NCBI GenBank assembly: GCA_028023455.1
Contig: JAQFVV010007210.1
Location: 62,001 to 126,000, forward strand
Source: Epiperipatus broadwayi
Lineage: Eukaryota > Onychophora > Udeonychophora > Euonychophora > Peripatidae
DNA length: 64,000 bases
Direction: 5' to 3'
Shown: positions 9,780 through 22,137 of the stretch, piece by piece
Numbering within the stretch: position 1 is the stretch's first letter
Layout: the number at the start of each line of letters is the position of its first letter
Notes under the pieces: generated by a model
The model's input: only the letters and a program-made list of their open reading frames with translations
What the model was told of the DNA's origin: nothing
The model's database searches: none
Translations under genes and position numbers: made by a program

Positions 9780-11169
9780 ACTTAACGTAAACTGCACTAC
9801 GGGGCGCCATCTAGGCATTTGAACCTAGAAAAATTTATAAAGTAGGCAGATACGTAAGTCAAAAAAAAAAAATTTTTTTTTTTTTAAATTTTGATTCCGG
9901 TCGTTAGCCCATGTCACTAGCTCAGTGGAATAGCAGAGATTTAATAAGATAATCTAAGAGTATATATAAAAAAAGGAATAAAATAAGCCACTGCCAGTAA
10001 TTAACATACAAACATTTATTTATGCACATATATATAAGATTTAAAATTATTTTAGTATTAGTTTTACATTTTAACATGATTTTTAACTTTACCTTAGATT
10101 TTAATTTACATTTTAATTTCTATTATATTATAAGTTTACATTTTAATTAAGTTCGCACAGATGGGATTATAAAAGCTTGTTATAATAAGTTGCTATAGAT
10201 CGGTTACATAGATTACACGGTTAAAAACATTCCAAAGTAAACATAAGCGATCAAAATATAAAATTATTGATTACTGACAATTGCGGAGGGAAATTTATAT
10301 GTAACCCAATAGTATTCACCATAAGATACTTGCATTGTCACCAATAACTTAAAAGACATCCGAATAAATACATTTTAGATACTCACCGTAAGGTATCATT
10401 ATTTATCGAATGTCTATATATTTTGATCAAATATGAAAACGCAAAACATAGTTAACCGATAAACAATCCATGCAAGCGTCTATAAACAACTTAAATTTAA
10501 TGCATTTTTATTTAGGGTCGAGCATGAATACTACATAGATTTGCATTGAAATTAAAATATTCTATCCCTATTTAACCTTAGGCTAAAATTCGCAGTCAAA
10601 CTGGCATCAATCCATCTGATACATCGATGTATTCAATGTAATACGAAATACGGCAGCACCAAAAGAATTAAGAAAAGACATTGACTCTCAATCAGATAGG
10701 AATATTACATCTATCTAACGAGAAGAACAATAAAAAAAAACTCCATAGAAAGGAACTGCGTTCTCCGTCTTATAATTCCTTCCATAGGCAAACGGGTGAG
10801 TGCGGCATATATATAAACGATTCTGCCCGTAGCGAATCTCCGATTACATATACTAACTACATCAATATATCCAATCCATTGACCCAATCTAACAACGACA
10901 TAAATAACCTAAGATTACCCTCCCCTAATATAACTTTACGAATCTATACAGCCATTCACGCCCGACTTTTTCTTTAATAAAGTTTTATTTTAATAATTTT
11001 TCATTATCTGTGCGATTTAATTAATATATAAGAGTTTAAGATGATATTTAATTTCAATTTTTAATTCTTAAAGAAAATTTTTAAATGCGAACTTTTTAAT
11101 TTACTTTCATGTTTAATAAATTTAAAAAAAAAAAAAACAACAATGTAACGAACGTCTATGCTCATTACA
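9780..11169 (-). repeat. LTR-like repeat, inverted copy I
   Basis: Reverse-complement copy of the LTR-like unit with an internal deletion of about 0.8 kb relative to copy A. It carries a single 3' module ending at GTTTACGTTAAG, next to the minus-strand ORF. Its outer end (11144-11169, TGTAACGAACG...CATTACA) is fused head-to-head with copy B, making a palindromic junction. Confidence 0.65.
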
Positions 11170-13527
11170 TAAGCATAGATGTTCGTTACATTGTTGTTGT
11201 TTTTTTTTTAAATTTATTAAACATGAAAGTAAATTAAAAAGTCCACATTTAAAAATTTTCTTTAAGAATTAAAAATTGAAATTAAATATCATCTTAAACT
11301 CTTATATATTAATTAAATCGCACAGATAATGAAAAATTATTAAAATAAAACTTTATTAAAGAAAAAGTATTTTAAAACTAAATTTTAAAAAGATTTGGAG
11401 ATGAAATTATATCTTTAAATTTATCTTTAAATATATTTTTGATTTGGAAAACAGGTTAATTAATCAGAAATGGAAATGATTGTTAATTAGTTAAATGTAA
11501 ACCAGCCTTCGGCATTTAAATGTAAAAACACCGGTCAGATAAGAAAACAATAGAAACTGTTAGCAAATAAGAAGAAATCCCTATGGAATCGGACCGCAGC
11601 GAAAGGACCATCGCATCGGTGACGTAATGTAAATTCAATCCTTCACATTAATATAAAAGGAAAATTTGGAAATTATTAATCAGTGACTGGAAATTGATTA
11701 TTACGATGTGACTATATGTAGTAGTACGGAGTTGGAGGGGTTGACAGACGCACGGTCAATTCTTTCAGCTGTTAAAGAAGGGAGAAATGAACTATCGTTT
11801 CCTACATTGAGGACCAACTAAATTAAAAAACCTCCGAATGAATAAATAAAACAACGGCTAAATGGATACCAATTTTAGGACGGCGTGGGAATTTACGTTC
11901 ATGGCAAACAACGGATAAAGTTGGACGTTTTAAAAATCGTAAGAACTTATATATTCACTTGAAACAATAAGAACTCTAAATTTTAAAACTTTTTAGTAAA
12001 TAATGCAATAGAATTCTATATGACCAAACTAAATTCTTCATTAATAATGTTATTTGATGTATTTTTTTTTTCTTATTCTTTTTGTAAAATCATTTCCATT
12101 TATTTATTTTTTGTTCTTTAAGTTTTATTATGATTGTTGTTTTCCGTTAAATTAATTATAAAAATGTTAAACTTAAGTCGGGCGTGAATGGCTGTATAGA
12201 TTTGTAAAGTTATATTAGGGGAGGGTAATCTTAGGTTATTTATGTCGTTGTTAGATTGGGTCAATGGATTGGATATATTGATGTAGTTAGTAGATGTAAT
12301 CGGAGATTCGCTACTGGCAGAATCGTTTATATATACGCCGCACTCACCCGTTTGCCTATGGAAGGAATTATAAGACGGAGAACGCAGTTCCTTTCTATGG
12401 AGTTTTTTTTTTATTGTTCTTCTCGTTAGATAGATGTAATATTCCTATCTGATTGAGAGTCAATGTCTTTCTTAATTCTTTTGGTGCTGCCGTATTTCGT
12501 ATTACATTGAATACATCGATATATCAGATGGATTGATGACAGTGTGACGGCGAATTTTAGTCTAAGGTTAAATAGGGATAGAATATTTTAATTTCAATGC
12601 AAATCTATGTAGTATTCATACTCGATTCTAAATAAAAATGCATTAAACTTAAGTTGTTTATAGACGCTTGCATGGATTGTTTATCGGTCAACTATGTTTT
12701 GCGTTTTCATATTTGATCAAAATATATAGACATTCGATAAATAATGATACCTTACGGTGAGTATCTAAAATGTATTTATTCGGATGTCTTTTAAGTTATT
12801 GGTGACAATGCAAGTATCTTATGATGAATACTATTGGGTTACGTAGAAATTTCCCTCCGCAATTGTCAGTAATCAATAATTTTGTATTTTGATCGTTTAT
12901 GTTTCTTTTGAAATGTTTTTGACCGTGAAATCTATGTAACCGATCTATATTCAACATTATAAACAAGCTTTCATAAATTTATATGTGCGAACTTAATTAA
13001 AATGTAAAATTAGAATATAATAGTAATTAAATGTAAATTAAAGTCAAAAATCAAAGTTAAAAAATAATGTTAAATGTTAAAATGTAAAACTAATACTAAA
13101 ATAATTTTAAATCTTATATATATGTGCATAAATAAATGTTTGTATGTTAATTACTGGCAGTGGCTTATTTTATTTATTTTTTAATATTGAAATCTAATTA
13201 GATAAGATATGATATTATTAAATCTCTGCTACTCCCTGAGCTAGTGACATGGGCTAACGACCGGAAACAAATTTTTTAAAAAAAAAAAAATTTTTTTTTT
13301 TTACTTACGTATCTGCCTATTCTATAAATTTTTCTAGGTTCAAATGCCTAGATGGCGCCCTGTAGTGCAGTTTACGTTAAGGCGCTTTCTCCGGATCGTT
13401 AAAAAAAAAAAAAAATTTTTTTTTTGACTTACGTATCTGCCTACTTTATAAATTTTTCTAGGTTCAAATGCCTAGATGGCGCCCCGTAGTGCAGATGACG
13501 TTAAGTCACATTCTCCGGATCGTTACA
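11170..13527 (+). repeat. LTR-like repeat, copy B
   Basis: The most complete copy. It ends GGATCGTTACA at 13527 followed by an (AT)n run, mirroring the (AT)n in front of copy A at 4294. The few differences from copy A are mostly single bases and homopolymer lengths, so the two copies are young. The start is altered (ACATAAGCATAG in place of TGTAACGAGCATAG). If A and B are the two LTRs of one insertion, the (AT)n was the target and 4294-13527 is one rearranged element. Confidence 0.6.
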
Positions 13528-13774
13528 ATATATATATATATATATATACATAATACATATGCAGATGTTTAATATTTAAATTCAAAGTGAATGATTTTAT
13601 ACTGCTAAGAAGAAAAAAACCTCTGAAATTTTATAACATTTATGCTAGAAATCTAATTCCATCAAGCTAAATTACTATATATATATATATATGATTATTA
13701 CATATGCTTATTTTTTTTAATCAACAAATAGCACATGATTACTATTCTTTATGCTTACACAAACTGTTTTTCAC

Positions 13775-13915
13775 AGAGCCACAAGCTAGAAACTAATCTG
13801 GGGATATTGGATGAATAGGCATTAGATAGGGATTTTATACACAAACCTTTCTGCATCCATTGATTAGTCTGGCTTGCATTGCATGGTGCTACTGTGTGGA
13901 GAGTTTTGCCTCTCT
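13775..13915 (+). mobile_element. Family A fragment, ribozyme 5' half lost
   Basis: Begins at GCCACAAGC and keeps GAAAC, GGGGATATTGGATGA and the terminal GGAGAGTTTTG. CTGACGA and the 5' strand of helix I are absent, so it could not fold as a hammerhead. Confidence 0.65.
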
Positions 13916-14259
13916 GTAAACAAATAGACTTGGATGTCATAAATTTAATCATTTAATGTTTAAGGATAAATTGTTTTGTGTTTAGGAATAGTAATAAGAT
14001 TATATTAATAACTGGAAGTTGTAAATATAAAACTTTATGCAAATTGGTTCAATTGTAATTTTTATTTATAATGCTATGCAAATTAAAGTAATTAAAATAA
14101 ATAATTAAGTAGTAATTGTAATTAATAGTCATATCTATAGTAGCCGCAGCGAAAGTTAAACAAATTAAAAATCGTGAACTACGCTATATCAAACAATATA
14201 CATGACTTCATTTATGTGATATACAAAAAAAAAAAAATGTAAACAAACAAAAAAAAAAC

Positions 14260-15010
14260 ATTAGAATTCATAAATTTAATACATTTTACATTATTACGCA
14301 AGCAGCCATTTTTTCATTTCTTAATGCTGTACAGGACCATGTTTCAAAAAAATTAAAAGTTGTTAATAAGTTTTATCATATGCTGACAGCTGTTTTTCCA
14401 TCTCATAGAACTTTATGTCATCATGTTTAATTAATAAAAAAAATTTCAGTTTATGTTGAAAGGACATACATTTTATTCTTTCTTTATTAGATTTATATTT
14501 TTTTATATTTGATGTAGAATATTTCACACAATAAAATATTTTCTAAGCATAATGCTAAATGTTTTATAAAATTTAAGAACATACTACTTAAAAACTCCAA
14601 AACAATTAGAAAGCTTATGGTTTATTGATAACAAGACTATTAGATTGATATAACTAAAAAAAAAGTATTAAAATATATATTTATTGGTCAGAACATATTT
14701 AATTGCATTGAAAGTCAGACATTTCCCTATTCCTTTTATTTAAAAAATATAGTCCTGTATGGTGTGTTTTTTTCTCTCATTTTCAGTGAGTGAATGAGTG
14801 AACACACATTCAAAATGTACACGTGTCATCTCAATTTATTATTAACTATTATTATTTTTTAAATTTTTTATTTATACTGTAATATTAAGATATATATGTG
14901 TATTATACACATAAAAAAGTGTCTGTTACATATGTGTATATTTGTGTATGTTGACAAATATTGTAGACTTGCAGTTCAATAAATAAAAAGTATTCTATTC
15001 TAATCAAAGT
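14260..15010. repeat. Old dispersed AT-rich repeat, copy 1
   Basis: Shares a series of short blocks in the same order with 31480-32110, for example ATAAAATATTTT followed by TAAGCATAA, GCTA and AAATTTAAGAACAT. Diverged and without coding signal. Confidence 0.45.
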
Positions 15011-15827
15011 TTATCAACAAAATGTGAATGGTTATGTGCTATGTATGATATATGTAAGAGTGAATAATTTTTGGCTCACTCTCAGATTGCAGGGTTAGGC
15101 AAAATGTCTTGCAGCACTAGGATTTATTATACAGTTTTGTAGTTGCATTTTAATTAGATACACTTTTAGTGCTATTAACCATTATTATAGTTTATACATT
15201 ACAGACCATTAACTCAAGTATTGTGTGAAACCATAGAAATCATGTTTGTATATCAACATTTTATCTCATGCTTATCTGATTGCTTACTAATGCTTTTCAA
15301 ATGGATAATATGCTATATTTTATTGATTTTTCTATTTCAATCATCATATATATTTCAAATAATTTTATTGCCTGAATTTTTCAAGTCACTGTCTGTTGCC
15401 TCTCATGGTAAAAGAACATTGAAATATAATTTCCATTAAGATTTTATCATTTATATATTTATAAATATTGATTTAACCATGTAGATATTTTTGTTCAGGC
15501 TTCACCAAAGTCAGGAATGAAAGAAAGGATGGGACATCTAATAGCATGAACTATCTGATTTTTCATCATTGTTTGTCTTTAAAATTATTTTTCTGTTACA
15601 TATCCATAAAGCATGTATACATGTTAATTATTAATATTATTTGCTTCACTTATTAATTACAAGTTTTATTCATTTTATACATTTAAAATAGATATTACAT
15701 ATGCAGGTAAATGTAGATATTGAATACAAGCATGGAGATATGGATATTTGTAAATAGATGTTTATAAATTTTGTATATAAATAGAATAGTATATGTTGAA
15801 TTAATTGTTTCTATGGATTGTTGTTTT

Positions 15828-15907
15828 AATAATTAATAGAAATGAGGAGATAATATCCATTAAATAGATATTAAGTGGATATTATATTTTTATTTCTATT
15901 AATTATT
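15828..15907. repeat. Hairpin of about 35-bp arms
   Basis: AATAATTAATAGAAAT at the left pairs with the reverse complement at 15892-15907, and the arms continue with a few mismatches to a short loop near 15868. Probably a small foldback relic. Confidence 0.6.
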
Positions 15908-16014
15908 ATAGAATAGTATGTTTATACATATAAACATTTAGATAACACACTTGATTTTGCATAAAGATAGATGGCTCATAGATATAAATCATGTGATAAT
16001 AGCCCAAGTCCTGG

Positions 16015-16250
16015 TGACTTCAATCTATTGGCAAGTATTTGTACCTTTTATTCATAAAGGTCTCATCTTGACAACAGATTGAATATTCCAGATGTTGATA
16101 AGCTTGGACCATTATGATGTAATGTATCTATATTTATATCATTAAAATCAGTCAGCACTTAAACAATATCAATAACAATCTGTTGTCAAGGTAACCTACT
16201 TTTAACAATAAAAGTTGGAATCCTGCCTTTTTATGGTCCAATATATTTAT
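16015..16250. mobile_element. Foldback element, family F (TTGACAACAG type)
   Basis: The left arm contains CTTGACAACAGATTG and the right arm its inverse, CAATCTGTTGTCAAGG. Both flank a centre with GGACCATTATGATGTAATG. The same arm sequence makes the split foldback at 27185-29405. No hammerhead core is visible in this family. Confidence 0.6.
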
Positions 16251-16567
16251 ATAAACACTAAATATTGTAACTTAACCAGAGAGATTGAAATTATTGATAT
16301 AAAGAAGTTTAAATATGTGTATGAGTGTGTAGGGATATATCTAATATATCTGTCAGTTACAGTTCTGTAGAAAATTGCTAGTGACCAAAAATGTATAGAG
16401 AAGCAATAAAAATAAAATGCATTAATTTAGAAGTGCAAAAAGAGCATGTTATATTATCATTCATAAAAGTAAAGTGAAAAGAATGGTTGTTTAATAGAAC
16501 ATAATAAATCACATGAAATAATGTGTGAATGATAGCTTTTTATGCTTAAATAATTAATAGTGTAATT

Positions 16568-16963
16568 CAGGGATCCCCAACCCTAGGCCCGCGGGCGCCA
16601 TGGCGCCCGCAGACCATTTTATGTGTGCCCACCGCTATCTGAACACGATAAAAAATTATTTATCTGATACAAATAAATTTAATTTTTAAAATTTCTTATA
16701 AATTATTGTATTATATTGTAATCAAATTGTAGAGCATACTATACTTTTACAGCGTAAAAATATAAACGTTAATTATATATTAAAATTTTATTTTTGAAAT
16801 AAATATTTTTTGTACATTATGTGTATTATTAACAATATCCAACTATAAATTTATATTGAAAAAATAAGTGGTACCCGCCACCTGGTTGAAAAAATAAATG
16901 GTGCCCGTCACCTGGCCGGTATTATAGAATGTGCTCTTAGTGCAAAAAGGTTGGGGACCCCTG
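16568..16963. mobile_element. hAT-type MITE
   Basis: 396 bp with ~15-bp terminal inverted repeats (CAGGGATCCCCAACC at the left; the right end reads CAGGGGTCCCCAACC inverted). It is flanked by an exact 8-bp duplication, GTGTAATT, at 16560-16567 and 16964-16971, diagnostic of the hAT superfamily. Too short to encode a transposase, so mobilised in trans. It contains a 20-bp perfect GC-rich palindrome at 16591-16610, and two related GGTGCCCGTCACCTGG-like copies near the right end. The only markedly GC-rich island in the area. Confidence 0.92.
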
Positions 16964-17535
16964 GTGTAATTAATTTATTCAATCTAAAACAGCTCTGTGA
17001 TAGCAAAAGACAGATAATTATATTCATTTGTCCAGTGAATTTAAAAATATGAAGATCTTAATCCAAATTAAAATCTTAAATTAAGAAGGAATTTTTTTTT
17101 CTGAATCGTAAATATGGACCCAAAATAAGTATCTTGTATATATACACAGAAGCAGATGCTACAGAAGTATTTAGCCTATAAATAATGTGTGTGGTAATAA
17201 TTGTTTTATGCATATAGAGTATGTGTTATCTAATTACAAATACGATCTGTTTTTAATGCAAGTATTCTTTATTTTTAAAGGTTTATTTTTAATTGACCTT
17301 AAGGGAAAGTTATTTATATAATATTAATCTTTAAAATCAAAAGTCATTTTTAAAAATATGTATTAGAAATAAGTTATAAGAAACGTCTTATTATCATAAA
17401 ATAGTCTGTTATCATGTTGATGCTTATTTTATTTTAACAGGAAACAATTGTGAGGGCTATTTTATATAATAATAAACTTACTTTATATATACTAAAATAT
17501 TTTAAAATATATATCTTTTTTAATGTGAAGGATTA

Positions 17536-18045
17536 ATATGTAAATTCATATCAATCTTCTCCACCCTCCAATTCTTCAGTCATTCATATTATTGAAAATC
17601 TGATGATGAAATGTTCAAAGTCTTTTTTGATGCCAATATTGTTGTCGTACCCATGTTGACTTGAATCACTGACATCTCATATATAGAACACTCTGACCCA
17701 GATGACCAGTCAGAGTAACTTAAAATAAAGTCAAAATGGATATGACAACAACATTGGCATCAAAAAATGTTTTGAGCATTTCATTATTAGATTTTCAATA
17801 ATATGGATGGCTGAAGAATTGGAGGAAGGGGAAGATTGAAACCAATCCATTAAAGTTTGAAGATTTGCTCTCTTAATATAAACTGAACACTGATTATATG
17901 TGTGTGTGGGAAATAATGATCTGGACCAACTGGAAATCATTTATCTTTTTCACATGTAGGTAGTCATGTGTATCAGTTGTATAAGATGGAATGGATAGCT
18001 GAAGGGAGATGGAAAGTCTGTGTTTAAATCCCCTTTAATTGCATT
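17536..18045. mobile_element. Family B foldback, ribozyme deleted
   Basis: Inverted arms (CATTCATATTATTGAAAATCTGAT at left, its inverse near 17785-17810) as in the foldbacks at 23405 and 46850. The right side keeps GATCTGGACCAACTGG and then ATCATTTATC, so the hammerhead core between the helix I strands has been deleted. The end carries the tRNA-like T-arm relic GTTTAAATCCCC. Confidence 0.65.
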
Positions 18046-19127
18046 TAAAGTTCAATGTGTACATTATACTTGATTCAGTATTGAGAAATTTTAGGAGAAC
18101 CTTCATTTTCTAATAATAATTATTTATTTGATTGAAAAATTTCAATATCTTAGATATCTATTTACAACCATAGCCATCAAATTTTGTTATTCGTATATAT
18201 GGGAAATTCATATTTCAAAATGAAAGATTTTAATTTGGTATTGTATAGAGTATGACCATATGAAAAGATGACTGTTTTTCTTTCAAGTTGCCTGCAGTAC
18301 TATCATTGAATGAACATGTTATATAGTGAGAGCTACTTACCATAAAACTTTTAAGGTGCTAATATGTTTGGATCATGAGTTATGACATAAATTGTGACAG
18401 TATATTTTATAAATCTTCTCCAATGTTTTTCTTCATGAAATTTTGCAAACCATTTGATAACATTCCTGCTTTTGTAACTTTACTGTCATAAGCAGTTTGA
18501 ATTATTTCAAATATTTCTGGTGCAGTTTTAGTCAATTTAAAACAAAATTTAATGTTAATACATTGTTTTATCTGTGGGTTAAGGCATAAAACATACTCAC
18601 ATTTATATAATTTGTATCTAGATATGTTAGCACTTTAAATTTTTTTGTGGGGAATAGATAAACTACTTTGCTATGCAACATATGAATTGACTTCAGAGTT
18701 AGTGCTGCATGAAGTGTGGAGTGAAAACCAATCGTTCTTCATCTTTTCTCTAAGACACCCATTGTATTTTTAAATCATGTAGTGATGATTAAAATTTCTA
18801 TATTATTATTGAAGCCAATCAAGTTATTAAATGCTCTTACAGTTGCAAATCATTTTTACAAAACCAGTTAGAGAATATCTTCTTTGGATTTATTCATAGT
18901 ATCCAATATGACTTCTTCTTCCACCATTACCTTACAATATGGAGCCAAATTGCAAAATTGTATCCAAACCTTTCATTTTTGAATGTGAATTTAAATGAAT
19001 ATAAGGGATAAATGTCATTGGGTTAACATTGCAAATTCAGTAAACTTTATCCATAATATATATTTTTTTAACATTATTAAATTTTATAATCTAAATAATT
19101 TTTGGATATCCTATGTATATAGAACAT
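18046..19127. other. AT-rich stretch, nothing recognised
   Basis: No repeat, RNA or coding signal I can support. Confidence 0.35.
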
Positions 19128-19200
19128 TGTGGTTTAATGGTCAGCACATCTATCTACGCCCCTGATGTGTATTTAAATCTATGTCAGATAAAAGGGAAAG
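19128..19200 (+). other. tRNA-like segment (possible SINE head)
   Basis: TGGTTTAATGGTCAGCA resembles a tRNA box A and D-arm of the Asp/Glu kind. It is followed at tRNA spacing by TGTATTTAAATCTATG, a weak box B. No acceptor pairing. Could be a SINE head with its body to about 19390. Confidence 0.35.
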
Positions 19201-19669
19201 CTTAGGCTGCAAAGACATCTAAGTTTCTGCTTTGTAATAGCTGGCCATTGCCAATTTAGTTAGCTATTCAATTATTGATCAGAAAATGGATATTTAGCTA
19301 TTTCTAACTAGAGGGTAAAGCAAGAATGGAAGTTCCCACTGCTCAATAATAGTCAATCCTGATGAATAATATTTCCTCTCTGTTGCTTTATGGGGTGAAG
19401 TGGGGTATAATATTGATTTAATATATTTAAGCAGAATTTCTGTTAAGCATTTAATCGGAAGGAACAAACTGTCGTTAGAAAATACAGTTAAATAGTTTTA
19501 AAACATTTATTAAAATCATTTATTATTGTCTAGATTAAGATTTTTTGCATTAGTTGAATGATAATTGTCATAATTGTCAAAAAAGAAGAATACAGTGTAT
19601 AACAAATCTTGATCGGGAATTAATGAATAAAAGAATCTAATAGAAGGATGCATGAAGAGGTACAAAAGC

Positions 19670-19935
19670 TATATTTGGAACTAAATCAGCAAAATATTGA
19701 AAGCTACTTATAATTCAACTGATGAAGAAGAGGGGATAATAATACCTTTCAAAACGTTGTGCATATACTAACCTGTTTGATGTGCTATTACTAACAGATG
19801 AATGTATTTGGAATATTTAAATAAAGTTATTTTTTTCTAAAACATTCAATACTCATATTAGATGGTGGAAATAGTCCAATATAAAAATACAACTAGAACG
19901 TCATCATCACAAACCTTCAGGAAAACACCAAATTA
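19670..19935 (+). repeat. Penelope-like 3' end, family D (copy 2)
   Basis: Same 3' landmarks as 3726-4135: hammerhead motif, TACTAACCTG, TATTACTAACAG, TGTATTTGG, ATGGTGGAAATAGTCC and AAACCTTCAG. Confidence 0.65.
19712..19762 (+). ncRNA. Degenerate hammerhead motif, family D
   Basis: CTGATGA at 19719-19725, then a decayed helix II (AAGAGG with CCTTT), then AAAAC in place of GAAAC, then GTTGTG. Probably inactive. Confidence 0.4.
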
Positions 19936-19961
19936 TTGTTGTTGTTTTTTGTTTTTTTTTT

Positions 19962-20322
19962 ATAGAAAAATTCAAATTTTATTTATACCTTTCCAAATAC
20001 ATTTAATTATTAGTAATTAGTTGCCAAAAACATTTCTAATGTTGGCTGAAGAAAAGGTTTATTCTGCATCGTCATCTATTAACAAGAGTCGAAAGTGCAC
20101 TCACATATAAATGTTTTCCTTAGCAAACATTAGAAACGTTTTCGAGAAGTAATTACAAACAAGATAAGAAAAAGGATAACTTCGAATATTAATTATTAGT
20201 AATAACACAGTTTAATATAAAACATAATGTTTATAGCATTGATGTCGGCCTGACCAATGATAGTCTAATGTAGTGACAACCTTGCATTTGGCAAAGTATA
20301 CGTAAAATTTGAATTTTTCTGG
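19962..20322. mobile_element. Foldback with family D-like ends
   Basis: Terminal inverted repeats of about 38 bp: AGAAAAATTCAAATTTTA at left; the right end is its inverse ending AATTTTTCTGG. A second inner pair is AACATTTCTAATGTTGGC with GCAAACATTAGAAACG. The arms read on the minus strand resemble the family D tail (TTACTAATAATTAAATG, TGTATTTGG). Confidence 0.6.
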
Positions 20323-20856
20323 CAAATATTTAATAATTCAGTAAATATACAATAAGCAAATGGTTCATCGCTTGCTCTTCAAGCTGAATCACAATCTAGT
20401 TCTAAAGTTTCCACTCAACCTGCTATATTTTGTACAAAATATATTAGGCTTTAATAACGAGAGCTATAAGTTCTAAAGCTAAGTTTTACTTCAGAAACAA
20501 ATTAGTAATAAAATGTAAACACATATCTAGTTTAAAAAGCAATAAAAAGATCGCTAATAATTAATAGAAACGTAAATGTAAATAGATATGTAAGTTTTAA
20601 AAAATAATGAAAAATAAATACTGTAAAAATAAAGGAAATTTTATTTTGATAATTTGAGTTTAAGTCTAATTCAACAAAAAAAGATGGGTTTGCAGATAAA
20701 TTAGACTTAAACAGATAAAGATTGTAACTTAAAAGCATTCTATAAAATATTGCCAAAAGATAATGCAAATGATTATTTTCAAGGCCGGATATAATTCATG
20801 GATTTAAAAACCAAGAAAACTGTTTATTGTTAAAATCAAACCATTAAACTATTTTA

Positions 20857-21340
20857 GTGGAAAACAAATGGAATAAATATTTGAAGCTAATTACTGTGGA
20901 ATGCGAACAGTCACAATTAGAAGCCATATTCTTATCATCATTGTCAAAATGCATTATTAGTCAAATGGATTTACTTTTACATTGGCATGAGGTATTTATC
21001 AATGCAGTCCAGCAAGGAGAAAACAGTATAAATAGTGCACGCAACAAAAGGGGGGTTGTCAGCTTTTCTCCACTCATCGCGTGCTATCGTCTGTTGCTGT
21101 CATAAGGACTTTTGAGAAAATCTGAGGGAAAAATCCCTTAAAACTTTTCTGAAATGATGGAAGTGTCCCTGAAGGTGAAAGAAAGCCTTGTTGGTCCTTT
21201 TATGATTTGTGTAAGCCTGAGAAGGCCCAATTAGGATTGTGTGTTAAGTGCTGTGAGTACAAACTTTAGTATTCACTTAGGTTTACCATTATTGTAGTTT
21301 TTGGTGATGATTATAGCATTGAAGTAGATTTAGAACTTTA
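20857..21340 (+). other. Possible 5' region of the next Penelope element
   Basis: An 82-residue open frame (20857-21105) and less AT-rich DNA to about 21260. I recognise no domain. Position upstream of the GIY-YIG ORF and the change in composition make it a candidate for the element's 5' or promoter region. Not called as a gene. Confidence 0.25.
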
Positions 21341-21370
21341 AATCAAGGACTAAAGTAACTGTGTATCGTT

Positions 21371-21430
21371 ATTTAATAAAATCTTAAGTGATGTATATAT
21401 ATTTAATAAAATCTTAAGTGATGTATATAT
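21371..21430. repeat. 30-bp exact tandem duplication
   Basis: Two identical units of ATTTAATAAAATC...ATGTATATAT at 21371-21400 and 21401-21430, immediately upstream of the nuclease ORF. Confidence 0.95.
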
Positions 21431-21462
21431 ATATATAACATAATAATTCTAATGGAGTTGCT

Positions 21463-22065
21463 TTGTTTCAGAAATATCAATTTTATAAAGATTACTTGAG
21501 TGTTGGATACTCTGATAAATTTGTTAAAAGTATTTTATTTAATAGTAATATTTGTAAAGATGTAAAGGTTAAAGAAAAATATGATTTTATTTCTTTGCCA
21601 TTTAAATTGTCTTCTTATAAAATTGTGTGTATAAATAGTATATTGTTTGGAAATAAGAAAATTGCTTGGAAAAGGGGTGTTACATTGAATAATTTATTAA
21701 ATAATACAAAAGAAGTTTTTGATAGAAAGACTATTCCTGGTGTAGTATATTTTATTCCTTGTTTATTTTGTAAGGTTTACATAGGTCAGAGTAGTTTGAG
21801 TTTAAATGAAAGAATAAAGGTTCATAAAAGTAGAGTTAAAAATAGATATCTTAGTTCTGCTTTGTATGTCCATGAAAAAGATACAGGTCACACTATTGAT
21901 TTTGATGAAGCTAAGGTTGTCTTCTTTGAGAGAAATGAAATCAAAAGAAGAATTAAAGAGTCTTTATTATTGAAAATTTATTATTCTGAAGCAATTAACT
22001 TATTTAAGAGTTCTTTTAATATTAAGGGTGGATGGGAAGTGAATGGATTTGTGGGTAGTTTTTAA
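21463..22065 (+). pseudogene. GIY-YIG endonuclease domain of a Penelope-like element
   Basis: Open frame of 200 residues with no stop and no ATG at its start. The GIY-YIG domain runs from about residue 92: IPGVVYFIPC (the GIY part), KVYIGQSS (the YIG part), then LNERIKVHKSR with the expected Arg and His, and a Glu in RRIKESLLLK that matches the family's metal-binding Glu. All key catalytic positions are present, so the domain itself looks intact. It ends VNGFVGSF then stop. The RT that should precede it is absent, so this is a 5'-truncated copy or the last exon of a longer gene: the frame opens just after TTGCTTTGTTTCAG, which looks like a 3' splice acceptor. A second, decayed copy of the same C-terminus lies at 61040-61190. 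Confidence 0.85.
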
Positions 22066-22100
22066 TATTATATATATTGTGTAGTTTTTGTAGTTCTTTA

Positions 22101-22137
22101 CACTTGAGAAGTCTGCTTGTAGCAGTGAAACCTTAGG
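22101..22137 (+). ncRNA. Hammerhead-like motif, family E (non-canonical)
   Basis: About 35 nt after the nuclease stop codon: CTTGAGA, then helix II CTGC-TTGTA-GCAG, then GAAAC. The 5' core is CUUGAGA, not CUGANGA, so it is one insertion and one deletion from canonical. The same string occurs at 61196 and, inverted, at 60815 and 60898, always in the Penelope 3' region. Confidence 0.35.

Noticed and set aside
4294-11169. DNA transposon with 2-kb terminal inverted repeats
   Set aside because: Copies A and I are inverted, but no consistent target duplication flanks 4294-11169, B follows immediately, and the ends and the internal integrase relic fit LTR retroelements better.
17590-17620. CTGATGATGAAA near 17596 as a hammerhead core
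   Set aside because: It lies in the inverted arm of a family B foldback and has no helix II; the resemblance is accidental.
20532-20768. 78-residue minus-strand ORF
   Set aside because: Low-complexity Phe/Leu frame in AT-rich DNA with no recognisable domain.
22101-22137. Calling the family E motif a canonical hammerhead
   Set aside because: The 5' core reads CTTGAGA in place of CTGANGA; kept only as a low-confidence hammerhead-like motif.
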